From Deltaproteobacteria bacterium (lineage in GTDB: Bacteria > Desulfobacterota > DSM-4660 > Desulfatiglandales > HGW-15): a stretch of 5,396 nt of DNA. The notes under the pieces were generated by a model, which was not told the DNA's origin, did no database searches, and saw only the letters and a program-made list of their open reading frames with translations. The position numbers and the translations under genes are program-made. The DNA lies in contig JAFDIC010000290.1 of NCBI GenBank assembly GCA_019308525.1, forward strand, positions 1 to 5,396. The letters run 5' to 3'. This document shows positions 1-5,022 of the stretch, piece by piece. Position 1 is the first letter of the stretch; each line of letters opens with the position of its first letter.

Positions 1-239
1 CTAAAACCAAGCTCCCCTACGACCAAATCGGCAACAAGCCTGTCTGCCGCGCTACGGCGCGCGGGGGGCCGCCTTGGGTGGCCTCGGGTTGGCCTGGCTA
101 GGCGGGAGGCGCATACTACCTGACCGGTGGGCACACGGCGCACCAGGGTTGCCCCTGTTGGCAATTTATAGGCATCCCTGGGCCTCTGGGCGATCTTCAT
201 GAATGGGGTGGTGGTTCCCGCAATCCTGACCCTCGCGAG
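1..239. other. GC-rich region without a convincing gene; UNCG hairpin at 48-61
   Basis: This stretch lies downstream of the sigma-like gene, which ends at 240. It contains a compact hairpin at 48-61: five base pairs (CGCGC with GCGCG) closed by a TACG loop, which as RNA is a stable C(UACG)G tetraloop. The octamer CCTGTCTG sits just before it at 39-46 and recurs in the left arm of the hairpin at 1031-1060. On the minus strand an ATG at 198-200 opens a frame that stays open to the window edge (66 codons). It has no Shine-Dalgarno site, and its translation is rich in Arg and Pro without any recognisable pattern, so I do not call it a gene. An 8-bp palindrome CTCGCGAG lies at 232-239, directly after the sigma-like stop codon. 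No good intrinsic terminator is visible. Confidence 0.4.
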
Positions 240-992
240 TTACTCTCCTTCTTCGTAGCGGCGTATTTTGGCCTCGGCGCGTTGCCGGCGCTTTTTGGCG
301 CAGTTGTAGGTGAGGCCGGAGTCGCGGACGAAGTCGGCGAGGGATTGGCCGTGGATTCTTGTGCTGACGAGGAGTGTGAAGTCCTTCTCCTTGAGTCTGC
401 CCGCTTCCATGTGCTCTTTTAGCCTCTTGATCTCTGCTTCTTGTGCTTCCCGGAGTTCGATGGCTGTGAAATCTATACCCGCCTCACAGCCCGCTCGCTT
501 TTGGAGTTCCTCGTCCTCAACCGGCCTCTCCCGCCCCATGCGCCTCCATCGCCGGCGGTACTCATCGTGGAGCCGGTGGTAGGTGTCGTTGATGACTTTC
601 TGGGCAAGCCGGTCAGGGCGCTTTTTCAAGTTGATCAGGCTGACCACTTCATAGAAGACGCACATCAAGGTTTGCCATCTCTCATCATGGTCCCGGTCCC
701 ATGCGCACTTTTTCCAATACAGCGCCTCCAGCCTCGGCCAGAAAATGACCAGCAGGATCACATTCCAACGCTGGTCACCATTCTTGCCTTGCTCCCGGAA
801 AATGGGCCGGAGCACATCGTCTTTGCAATGGTCTTCTGATGAGCTAACGTCCATGAATTCGATCACGTCCGGCCATGATTCGAACTGCCTGTAAAATCGT
901 TCCTTCCTTTTTAATCGCTTGAGCAATTTCATGAATGGTTCAGTTTGGATTTCCTCCTCGAGAAGTTTGCGTTCCCACTTCCTTGACGACAT
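240..992 (-). CDS. sigma-70-like helix-turn-helix protein
   Basis: This encodes about 250 residues, mostly charged and probably helical. The C-terminal part (about residues 203-245) reads like sigma region 4: a hydrophobic helix, then SLADFVRDSGLTYNCAKKRR, then a basic recognition-type helix. The middle (about 75-150) carries a Trp- and Arg-rich segment with DRDHDERWQ and RLAQKVINDTYHRL, resembling divergent sigma region 2. I recall such sigma-like proteins from accessory DNA of environmental bacteria; the likely role is DNA binding or RNA polymerase binding at a limited set of promoters. I chose the ATG at 990-992 because a GGCAGGG stretch lies 4 nt upstream. An in-frame GTG at 1047-1049 would add 19 residues, but it has no binding site and lies inside a hairpin. 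The gene follows the Com-like zinc ribbon on the same strand after about 130 nt, so the two may share a transcript. The exact family is uncertain. Confidence 0.72.
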   Translation of the reverse strand: MSSRKWERKLLEEEIQTEPFMKLLKRLKRKERFYRQFESWPDVIEFMDVSSSEDHCKDDVLRPIFREQGKNGDQRWNVILLVIFWPRLEALYWKKCAWDRDHDERWQTLMCVFYEVVSLINLKKRPDRLAQKVINDTYHRLHDEYRRRWRRMGRERPVEDEELQKRAGCEAGIDFTAIELREAQEAEIKRLKEHMEAGRLKEKDFTLLVSTRIHGQSLADFVRDSGLTYNCAKKRRQRAEAKIRRYEEGE

Positions 993-1030
993 GACGCCCT
1001 GCCTTTCCGGCCGGGCGTTGTCGCCGCTTA

Positions 1031-1060
1031 CCTGTCTGCGTGCGGACACGCACAGGCAGG
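1031..1060. repeat. imperfect palindrome (REP-like hairpin)
   Basis: The arms CCTGTCTGCGTG (1031-1042) and CACGCACAGGCAGG (1047-1060) pair as 6 bp next to the CGGA loop, then a 2-nt bulge, then 6 bp including one wobble. The hairpin lies in the gap between the zinc-ribbon and sigma-like genes. It is not followed by a T-run on either strand, so it is not a typical intrinsic terminator. The arm sequence CCTGTCTG recurs at 39-46, and a CCTGC/GCAGG hairpin is found at 4903-4931. This fits a dispersed palindromic element of the host genome, although three loosely similar sites cannot prove a family. Confidence 0.5.
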
Positions 1061-1122
1061 AAGACCGATCAGGACGTCGCGCGCCGCTTGGTTGATCTCT
1101 GGTTTATCCCGGTGATCTTGAG

Positions 1123-1314
1123 TTAGCTTTCTTGACTTCTCCCTTGCTCGGGCGCTGGCAGCTCGTTCAAGCCGTGGCAACCGCGGCACACGCTTGTTAC
1201 GGGCAGACAGACCAGGTACTCGCGGCCGCGCGAGACCCTGATGTGCAGGCGTGTCCCTTCAATCTCGCCGAGAAGCTTCCCGCATTCCTTGCATCTCCAT
1301 TTAATCTTCCTCAT
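1123..1314 (-). CDS. Com-like zinc ribbon protein
   Basis: This is a 63-residue protein with two CxxC pairs: Cys8/Cys11 in RCKECGKLLGEIEG and Cys43/Cys46 in CRGCHGLNELP. Together they could bind one zinc ion; an extra Cys36 lies between them. The pattern of a cysteine pair, Gly-Lys-Leu-Leu, a short strand, then a second pair and a Leu-Asn motif resembles the small Com zinc fingers of Mu-like phages, where Com activates translation of the DNA modification gene mom. Whether this protein binds RNA is inference. The ATG at 1312-1314 is set by a strong ribosome binding site. A longer reading from GTG at 1446 would run through the structured leader and is unlikely. The gene is upstream of, and on the same strand as, the sigma-like gene. 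The stop codon is TAA. Confidence 0.75.
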   Translation of the reverse strand: MRKIKWRCKECGKLLGEIEGTRLHIRVSRGREYLVCLPVTSVCRGCHGLNELPAPEQGRSQES

Positions 1315-1318
1315 GCTT

Positions 1319-1327
1319 ACCTCCCTT
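1319..1327 (-). promoter_or_regulatory. strong ribosome binding site of the zinc-ribbon gene
   Basis: Read on the minus strand, AAGGGAGGT sits 4 nt before the ATG at 1312-1314, counted from the T, or 5 nt from the core GGGAGG. It is one of the best Shine-Dalgarno matches in the window, and it decides the short 63-residue start over the upstream GTG. Confidence 0.8.
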
Positions 1328-1340
1328 CTTGCCTTAATTG

Positions 1341-1438
1341 AAAAGCCCCCCGGCAGCAGGCTCGGCGAGAGGTTTTCTGCCAGGGGCCCAAACCCGGTCT
1401 CCCGGACTATCTCGATCTCATGGCAAGTCCTCGCCGAG
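1341..1438 (-). ncRNA. candidate structured leader RNA with terminator-like end
   Basis: On the minus strand this leader of the zinc-ribbon gene forms nested helices. The outer helix is 9 bp, CTCGGCGAG (1430-1438) with CTCGCCGAG (1361-1369). A middle helix pairs TGCCA (1421-1425) with TGGCA (1378-1382). An apical helix has CCGG arms (1402-1405 and 1394-1397) around a GAGA GNRA-type tetraloop, and can extend to 7 bp with wobbles. A competing pairing joins GGACT (1426-1430) to AGTCC (1404-1408) and would disrupt the apical helix. Directly downstream, 1362-1344 forms a GC-rich hairpin ending in four T residues (1344-1341). That hairpin shares two bases with the outer helix. This layout is what a cis-acting switch with an expression platform would show. 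I do not recognise a known riboswitch class. It could also be a small standalone RNA or a dispersed repeat. Confidence 0.4.
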
Positions 1439-1455
1439 TTTCTCACCCTTTACTG

Positions 1456-1467
1456 TCGAAATTTCGA
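1456..1467. promoter_or_regulatory. perfect 12-bp palindrome, operator candidate 1
   Basis: TCGAAATTTCGA is a perfect palindrome 18 nt upstream of the structured leader. It differs at one base from the palindrome at 1585-1596. The 9-mer GATGAACAG follows at 1476-1484 and is present as its reverse complement right after the second palindrome (1600-1608). Such pairing fits the binding site of a dimeric regulator for the zinc-ribbon and sigma-like genes. The regulator is unknown. Confidence 0.4.
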
Positions 1468-1562
1468 TGAGAAGGGATGAACAGACCTGGCGAGAGATGG
1501 AAATCGGCAGCGCAAATGCTTTTATTTCAGTAGGTTAGAGAGAGGGGAAAAGTGAAGATTTT

Positions 1563-1575
1563 TGAAAATTTTTCA
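1563..1575. repeat. AT-rich palindrome
   Basis: TGAAAA and TTTTCA are separated by one T. It lies between the QueC-like stop codon (1674) and the zinc-ribbon leader. The stem is too AT-rich and the loop too short for a convincing terminator of the QueC-like gene; a DNA-level site is possible. No other clear terminator is seen in 1440-1673. Confidence 0.25.
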
Positions 1576-1583
1576 GGAGGGTT

Positions 1584-1597
1584 ATCGAATTTTCGAT
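1584..1597. promoter_or_regulatory. 14-bp palindrome, operator candidate 2
   Basis: ATCGAA and TTCGAT flank a TT spacer. Its core (1585-1596) matches the palindrome at 1456-1467 at 11 of 12 bases, and both are followed by ATG, making the shared 8-mer TTTCGATG (1462-1469 and 1591-1598). CTGTTCATC at 1600-1608 is the inverted copy of the 9-mer near the first site. The two centres are about 129 bp apart, so a regulator bound to both could form a loop. Confidence 0.4.
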
Positions 1598-1673
1598 GCC
1601 TGTTCATCGTGCGCGATCAGGCACACATAAGCAAGCACGGAGTAGTCAAGGGGGAGAACTATATCAGCGGAGG

Positions 1674-3500
1674 CTAATCCGGCGAGATAAAGAAGCGGGC
1701 ACGCCATCCCTTCTTGTCATCGGTAAGCCGGAAGGGATCTCCCTGGATGCTGAAAAAATCGCATAAGCTCTTTGCGAGTTTTTCTTTTCTCTTTTGGTTC
1801 TTCTGGCAGGCGTCGGGGTGATCATAATCCATGGTTCCATGACCTTGGGCAAAAGAATACAGAAGGTCCCATTGCTTGGTAGGATTTCCATTCCTTTTGT
1901 CCACCATGCCCATCTGGGTGTAGTTGTAGATTCCATCTTCTCCCTTCACCTTAATGGAAACCGTGTGGGCGTCCTTAAACTGGATGCTTACATCCTGCCA
2001 TGCCGCTCCCATCGGCGTACGGAAATCTTCCCTTGAAGTCTCGTCAATATCTTCAGGCCTTTTATAGTTATCCGGCAGCGCCAATATCAAGAGGCACGAT
2101 TTGGGAAGTTTGCCTTCGTTTATTTCACCAGCATGATCGCGGATGCCTTGCGTGATGACATCGAACACCTGGTTTGAATGCCTCCGATATAAGTCGAGTA
2201 TTTTGGAAGCCGCTTCATCAACCTTCATCCCCCTGATATGGCCGATGATCCTGTAGCATTCCGGAAACTCGGAAAAGAACCCATCATCAGTGATGTCTTT
2301 TATCTTCTTTGCGGTCCGCACATACGATTCCAGCATAGTCCGGGATTCGCCGGGCTTACGCTCGCCAGTGAGAAGATCAACTGAATACATCTCCATGGGA
2401 TCGTCATCATCAGTGCATCCCGCAGCGAGCACGGCAAACCTGCGGTCAATGCATTGCGAGCAGACCCCGCAATGGGTCTTAAGGGTAGTCATTTCCCAGA
2501 TGTGGGTGCAACTGGTGCTGTACTTGATCAACTCCCTGCAACCCGCCTCGACAATTGCTTTAGCCACTTCCGCCTTCGTCATCCAAAGGAAGGGGTTCTC
2601 AATCAGAAACTCCTTCTCAAAAAGAGCGCTGAACAAGTCCGAGAAGCCGTTGATCGCCTGCGGATGAGTTGACCGCGTGCCTCGTGAACCGATGACTTGT
2701 TCTGAAATCGGGAGATTGACGCTTATGGTTCCGTTTTCATAGATGCGAACACGCCAGAGGTCAAAAATTCTCGCCACCACCGCACCAAGCGATGCATAAA
2801 GGAATGAACGGGTTCGCTGGGTAAATTCCCGGCTCAACTCCTTTTCCTTGTGAATCCAAACCGGGACATGGAAAGGGGGTGTATGAGTATGGTTTCCAAG
2901 ATCAGACACAAGCTCGCGTTGACGCTTGGCAATCTTGGGCGAGGAGCGATGACTGACAAGCGCCACATTCTTTTTATTGATCACGGCGTCCTGTATCGCT
3001 CCGCCCAAGGAATCAAGTCCGCCAGAGAAGAGGATGACCTCTTCGGCAGATAAACCCGAAGCTCCACCACTTCCAAAGTCCAGGTAGAGCGACATGGGAG
3101 GAGGGTCCGTGAGCTTTACGAAATGAAAATGATATTCATCCTCCGACAGAAAGCCGAGAGTGTCTTGTAAAATGGAAATCATCTGGCCCGATGACCAGAC
3201 ATCCGGTTCGCGCACAGGAATGTGAAAACGAAACTTGCGGCGCCAGTTTGATCCGTAATCGCGGAGGCCATCTCCACCGCGTGTTGTCGCCTGGTCTGCG
3301 CAATAAATGTAAGTGGCGATCTCCAACAGATCGATCAGACGCGGTGGAAGGTTTGCCACCATCCGATCTGTGATGTCCGTAATCTTCAGTGTGACGTTCT
3401 TATCTTTTCCCCAAAGTTTGAGTCGGATCGGCTTGTGAGCGCCGACAGGTTTATCGGTCCTTGCGCTGCCACAGAGAATAACACGCTCATTGCTCATCAT
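1674..3500 (-). CDS. QueC-like PP-loop ATPase with C-terminal winged-helix-like extension
   Basis: This encodes 608 residues, far longer than the roughly 230 of housekeeping QueC. Residues 1-150 form an extra N-terminal domain typical of QueC relatives in defence loci. The PP-loop SGGLDS at 159-164 binds ATP. Cys331, Cys344, Cys347 and Cys350 (SC...CGVCSQC) are the expected zinc ligands, followed by the usual Arg-rich helix. QueC uses ATP to convert 7-carboxy-7-deazaguanine and ammonia to preQ0. Defence relatives (QatC, Cap9) keep this core, and Cap9 is reported, as I recall, to join the deazaguanine to a protein N terminus. Residues about 493-608 (Trp501, DPF 588-590, GW 598-599) look like a winged-helix domain. 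The ATG at 3498-3500 has AGGGG 8 nt upstream. The alternatives are the next ATG (3495-3497) and a TTG at 3516-3518. The gene overlaps its partner by 14 nt, suggesting translational coupling. No queuosine genes are nearby, so a defence or conjugation role is inferred. Confidence 0.88.
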   Translation of the reverse strand: MMSNERVILCGSARTDKPVGAHKPIRLKLWGKDKNVTLKITDITDRMVANLPPRLIDLLEIATYIYCADQATTRGGDGLRDYGSNWRRKFRFHIPVREPDVWSSGQMISILQDTLGFLSEDEYHFHFVKLTDPPPMSLYLDFGSGGASGLSAEEVILFSGGLDSLGGAIQDAVINKKNVALVSHRSSPKIAKRQRELVSDLGNHTHTPPFHVPVWIHKEKELSREFTQRTRSFLYASLGAVVARIFDLWRVRIYENGTISVNLPISEQVIGSRGTRSTHPQAINGFSDLFSALFEKEFLIENPFLWMTKAEVAKAIVEAGCRELIKYSTSCTHIWEMTTLKTHCGVCSQCIDRRFAVLAAGCTDDDDPMEMYSVDLLTGERKPGESRTMLESYVRTAKKIKDITDDGFFSEFPECYRIIGHIRGMKVDEAASKILDLYRRHSNQVFDVITQGIRDHAGEINEGKLPKSCLLILALPDNYKRPEDIDETSREDFRTPMGAAWQDVSIQFKDAHTVSIKVKGEDGIYNYTQMGMVDKRNGNPTKQWDLLYSFAQGHGTMDYDHPDACQKNQKRKEKLAKSLCDFFSIQGDPFRLTDDKKGWRARFFISPD

Positions 3501-4272
3501 CGCGTGCACCCCTGGCAAGCTCTGACCTGAGTTTCTTTAGCGCTACATGGGTGAATGCCTCGGCTTTCTCTGGAGTAATCCCGCCTTCAAAATTCGTTTT
3601 TGAAAACCAGCCCCCGGCGAACGATTCAACGATATAGGCGGCCTGCTGGCAATGGAGCTCCAGGGCCTTGTTGAATTCCGCGTGCTGGTCAATATTGGAA
3701 AAACGTCCGTCGCCGGAGACGTGGTTTGAGAGCTCACGGCTAAGAAAATAACCAAGATACCTCTTGCTCAGCCGGGCAAAGAAATCCCTGGAGAGAACAC
3801 CAAACTGCTTGGTAGTGGAGAAACTTTTGAACGCGCGCTGGACGTCTTCCGGCGCGGTTTCAAAAAGACTGCGGGTTCGTTCGGTCCCAAGCGCTGTGAG
3901 GGTCTCGGATGCGGCCATCTGGGCCATCTCGCCCAGGTCGGAGCGGCCGCCTCGCTCGCGCAGATGGTTGTCTACAGCGTTCGTGAAAGCGTTAACAACT
4001 TCCAGGAGGCTGGGATTATCCGGGACCTGGAGACCTATCTCCCGAAGCGCTGAAGCGAAATTTTCTCCCTTTGCTGCAAGAGGAATCTGCGTCAAGAGCC
4101 AAATGGAATGGATCAGCCCGGGGTCCAGGGCGGCCTTTTTCAGCCCTCCTTGCGCCGCCTCCATAGTAGCGGCAGCCACCTCGGAAGCGCCGGCATTGCC
4201 GCCGATAAGATCGACAACTTGCCCCCACTTCCTTGTGCGGGGAAGACTCTTGCCTAGCCTGATATGGCCCAT
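3487..4272 (-). CDS. MGHIRLG-type partner protein of the QueC-like enzyme (QatB-like role)
   Basis: This encodes 261 residues of unknown function, predicted from composition to be almost entirely alpha-helical, with no signal peptide, membrane segment or catalytic motif I recognise. The N terminus, MGHIRLGKSLPRTRKW, is distinctive. I recall homologues with nearly the same opening beside QueC-like genes, though I cannot check this here. Met1 would be removed because Gly is next, exposing Gly2. Other notable stretches are GGRSDLGEMAQMAASE (108-123), FGVLSRDFFARLSKRYL (157-173) and GGWFSKTNFEGGITPEKA (220-237). It is the first gene of the operon, placed like QatB before QatC, and is probably the substrate or effector of the enzyme. 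The ATG at 4270-4272 is the first Met after an in-frame TGA at 4300-4302. Only a weak GAGA lies 5 nt upstream, so initiation may be modest. I see no sequence match to QatB itself. Confidence 0.85.
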   Translation of the reverse strand: MGHIRLGKSLPRTRKWGQVVDLIGGNAGASEVAAATMEAAQGGLKKAALDPGLIHSIWLLTQIPLAAKGENFASALREIGLQVPDNPSLLEVVNAFTNAVDNHLRERGGRSDLGEMAQMAASETLTALGTERTRSLFETAPEDVQRAFKSFSTTKQFGVLSRDFFARLSKRYLGYFLSRELSNHVSGDGRFSNIDQHAEFNKALELHCQQAAYIVESFAGGWFSKTNFEGGITPEKAEAFTHVALKKLRSELARGARDDEQ

Positions 4273-4294
4273 TGAATTCTCGGTACTTGTATTG

Positions 4295-4312
4295 CTCGAT
4301 CAGCCTATCGAG
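4295..4312. promoter_or_regulatory. hairpin in the leader of the two-gene operon
   Basis: The arms CTCGAT (4295-4300) and ATCGAG (4307-4312) are perfectly complementary around a 6-nt loop. In the mRNA it ends 22 nt before the ATG of the MGHIRLG gene and contains the in-frame stop codon that bounds that ORF. Together with the weak ribosome binding site it could tune translation. It is too short to claim more. Confidence 0.3.
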
Positions 4313-4388
4313 TTTCTTGTGATCTTTGCACCTTGCTCTGTCGAGATACAAACGATCAAGAATCCCGCAACACTTGATTAGGCTAATC

Positions 4389-4417
4389 ATCATAGCAAGT
4401 CATTATTAAGCGGTCAA
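4389..4417 (-). promoter_or_regulatory. sigma70-type promoter of the partner/QueC-like operon
   Basis: On the minus strand TTGACC (4412-4417) is followed by a 17-bp spacer and TATGAT (4389-4394). TG one base before the -10 gives an extended -10 element. Transcription would begin near 4382, leaving a leader of about 110 nt before the ATG at 4272. This is near consensus, so the operon is probably well expressed unless repressed. It also marks the operon's 5' end and shows that no further gene precedes it in the same unit. Confidence 0.75.
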
Positions 4418-4450
4418 TCCTTTTAGGCCTATATTGCTGACACAAAATTC

Positions 4451-4480
4451 TTGACATCACCAGGCCGATACCTCTACAAT
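4451..4480 (+). promoter_or_regulatory. divergent sigma70-type promoter reading into a gene-free region
   Basis: A perfect TTGACA (4451-4456), an 18-bp spacer and TACAAT (4475-4480) form a near-consensus promoter. It points away from the operon promoter, with 33 bp between the two -35 boxes. Its predicted start is near 4487, yet no credible gene starts for about 350-550 nt downstream. It may make a small RNA or the long leader of the gene at 5037. Confidence 0.6.
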
Positions 4481-4708
4481 GCTCAAAGTTCACCAATTAT
4501 CTTGTTGCTGAATTGATTACTTTCTTCCAGAAGGCTTGAAACATAGAAGCATACAAGCCGCGGCATCACGGTCGTATCTCCATACTCACCAATCAAGGCT
4601 ATAGATTAGTTGCCTACTATCGACATGCCCACTATACGAGAGTGAGCCGACAGGCCCATCCTATAGTTTTCAATCATGTATTTCTTTCGTGAAATTTTTC
4701 TTATACAC

Positions 4709-4737
4709 TTGACACGGCTCATTGAATCTGCTATCAG
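4709..4737 (+). promoter_or_regulatory. second plus-strand promoter candidate
   Basis: A perfect TTGACA (4709-4714) and TATCAG (4732-4737) are separated by 17 bp. The -35 is consensus, while the -10 matches four of six. Transcription would begin near 4744, just before the hairpin at 4762-4783, and run towards the gene at 5037. Confidence 0.4.
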
Positions 4738-4761
4738 GAAGTCAATTGCTTCTGCGGATAT

Positions 4762-4783
4762 CAACGGGTTCCAAAGCCCGTTG
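4762..4783 (+). other. strong 9-bp hairpin
   Basis: CAACGGGTT (4762-4770) pairs with AGCCCGTTG (4775-4783) around a CCAA loop, with one G-T wobble. It is not followed by a T-run on the plus strand, so it is not a standard intrinsic terminator. It may be part of a structured RNA or of the leader of downstream genes. Confidence 0.45.
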
Positions 4784-4843
4784 CCTCTGGGGGAATAAGG
4801 GTTGAATAGATAGTACCAAGGGTTTGAGTTTCAAGGTGAAAAA

Positions 4844-4993
4844 ATGCCTGCGAAGCCACCATATTTACCTGGGAAATCCTCGCGCTATACTTTCACCCTT
4901 CTTGCCTGCGCCGTAAACGTCGCGGCAGGTAGCTCCTCGACGCCCCTTCTGATTTATTATCGGCCTACTTTGGAGATAGGATACGGCTGTTAA
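4844..4993 (+). CDS. possible 49-residue small protein (doubtful)
   Basis: The ATG at 4844-4846 has AAGGTG 6 nt upstream and opens a 49-codon frame ending in TAA at 4991-4993. The product would have a mildly hydrophobic middle (YTFTLLACAVNVAAG) and no recognisable motif. Against it: the frame passes straight through the palindromic repeat at 4903-4931, composition is unremarkable, and short frames of this size arise by chance. It ends 43 nt before the gene at 5037, so it could be a leader peptide. Confidence 0.2.
   Translation: MPAKPPYLPGKSSRYTFTLLACAVNVAAGSSSTPLLIYYRPTLEIGYGC
4864..4891 (+). promoter_or_regulatory. weak promoter candidate before the gene at 5037
   Basis: TTTACC (4864-4869) and TATACT (4886-4891) are separated by 16 bp. 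The -10 is good (five of six), while the -35 is partial and the spacing short. It would give a leader of about 140 nt that contains the palindromic repeat. Confidence 0.3.
4903..4931. repeat. imperfect palindrome related to the element at 1031
   Basis: TGCCTGC (4903-4909) and GCAGGTA (4925-4931) form 7 bp with one wobble around an inner CGTAAACG. The CCTGC/GCAGG arms resemble those of the hairpin at 1031-1060. It lies in the leader of the plus-strand gene and fits a dispersed palindromic element rather than a terminator. Confidence 0.4.
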
Positions 4994-5022
4994 TCAGCCC
5001 GGTTTAACCTGATCAATTTTTT
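4993..5022 (+). terminator. weak terminator-like hairpin
   Basis: ATCAG (4993-4997) pairs with CTGAT (5009-5013), followed shortly by six T residues (5017-5022). An overlapping alternative hairpin pairs GGCTG (4985-4989) with CAGCC (4995-4999). The stem is only 5 bp, so termination is uncertain. If it works, it would end transcripts from the upstream plus-strand promoters just before the next gene. Confidence 0.22.

Larger units (their letters stand above)
4481..4843 (+). other. gene-free transcribed region, possible small RNA
   Basis: I see no coding frame with a ribosome binding site here. The stretch follows the divergent promoter at 4451-4480. It holds a hairpin with arms GGCTTG (4533-4538) and CAAGCC (4554-4559), a second promoter candidate at 4709-4737, and a strong hairpin at 4762-4783. 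It is visibly more AT-rich than the flanking genes. It might encode one or two small RNAs or be a decayed sequence; no known RNA family is recognised. Confidence 0.3.

Noticed and set aside
1..200. Open minus-strand frame from ATG 198-200 to the window edge
   Set aside because: No Shine-Dalgarno site, an Arg/Pro-rich translation typical of GC-rich spacer, and it crosses the UNCG hairpin. A true partial gene cannot be fully excluded.
310..839. Plus-strand frames of 90 and 132 codons antisense to the sigma-like gene
   Set aside because: They lack ribosome binding sites and recognisable motifs, and they mirror the minus-strand coding sequence.
993..1049. GTG start that would extend the sigma-like protein by 19 residues
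   Set aside because: The GTG lies in the hairpin at 1031-1060, lacks a binding site, and the added residues look like non-coding translation.
1123..1446. Longer 107-residue reading of the zinc-ribbon gene from GTG at 1446
   Set aside because: The extra 44 residues come from the structured leader and its terminator-like hairpin, the GTG lacks a properly spaced binding site, and the ATG at 1314 has a strong one.
1563..1597. AT-rich palindromes as an intrinsic terminator of the QueC-like gene
   Set aside because: The stems are AT-rich with 1-2-nt loops and no clear U-tract in the right place; DNA-binding sites are a better fit.
1674..3500. Housekeeping QueC of queuosine synthesis
   Set aside because: It is more than twice the usual length, has extra N- and C-terminal domains, pairs with an unrelated helical protein, and no other queuosine gene is nearby.
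1674..3518. TTG start of the QueC-like gene at 3516-3518
   Set aside because: The ATG at 3498-3500 has AGGGG at 8-nt spacing and removes only six residues; a TTG start is not needed.
3764..4381. Long plus-strand frame of 205 codons antisense to the MGHIRLG gene
   Set aside because: It is the reverse-strand shadow of a gene with a clear promoter, coupled downstream gene and conserved-looking protein; its product is Ser/Arg-rich without motifs.
4016..4393. 125-codon minus-strand frame starting MMISL, overlapping the MGHIRLG gene
   Set aside because: Its only start codons lie inside or next to the -10 box of the operon promoter, so they would not be in the mRNA. There is no ribosome binding site, and most of the frame is antiphase to the well-supported MGHIRLG coding sequence.
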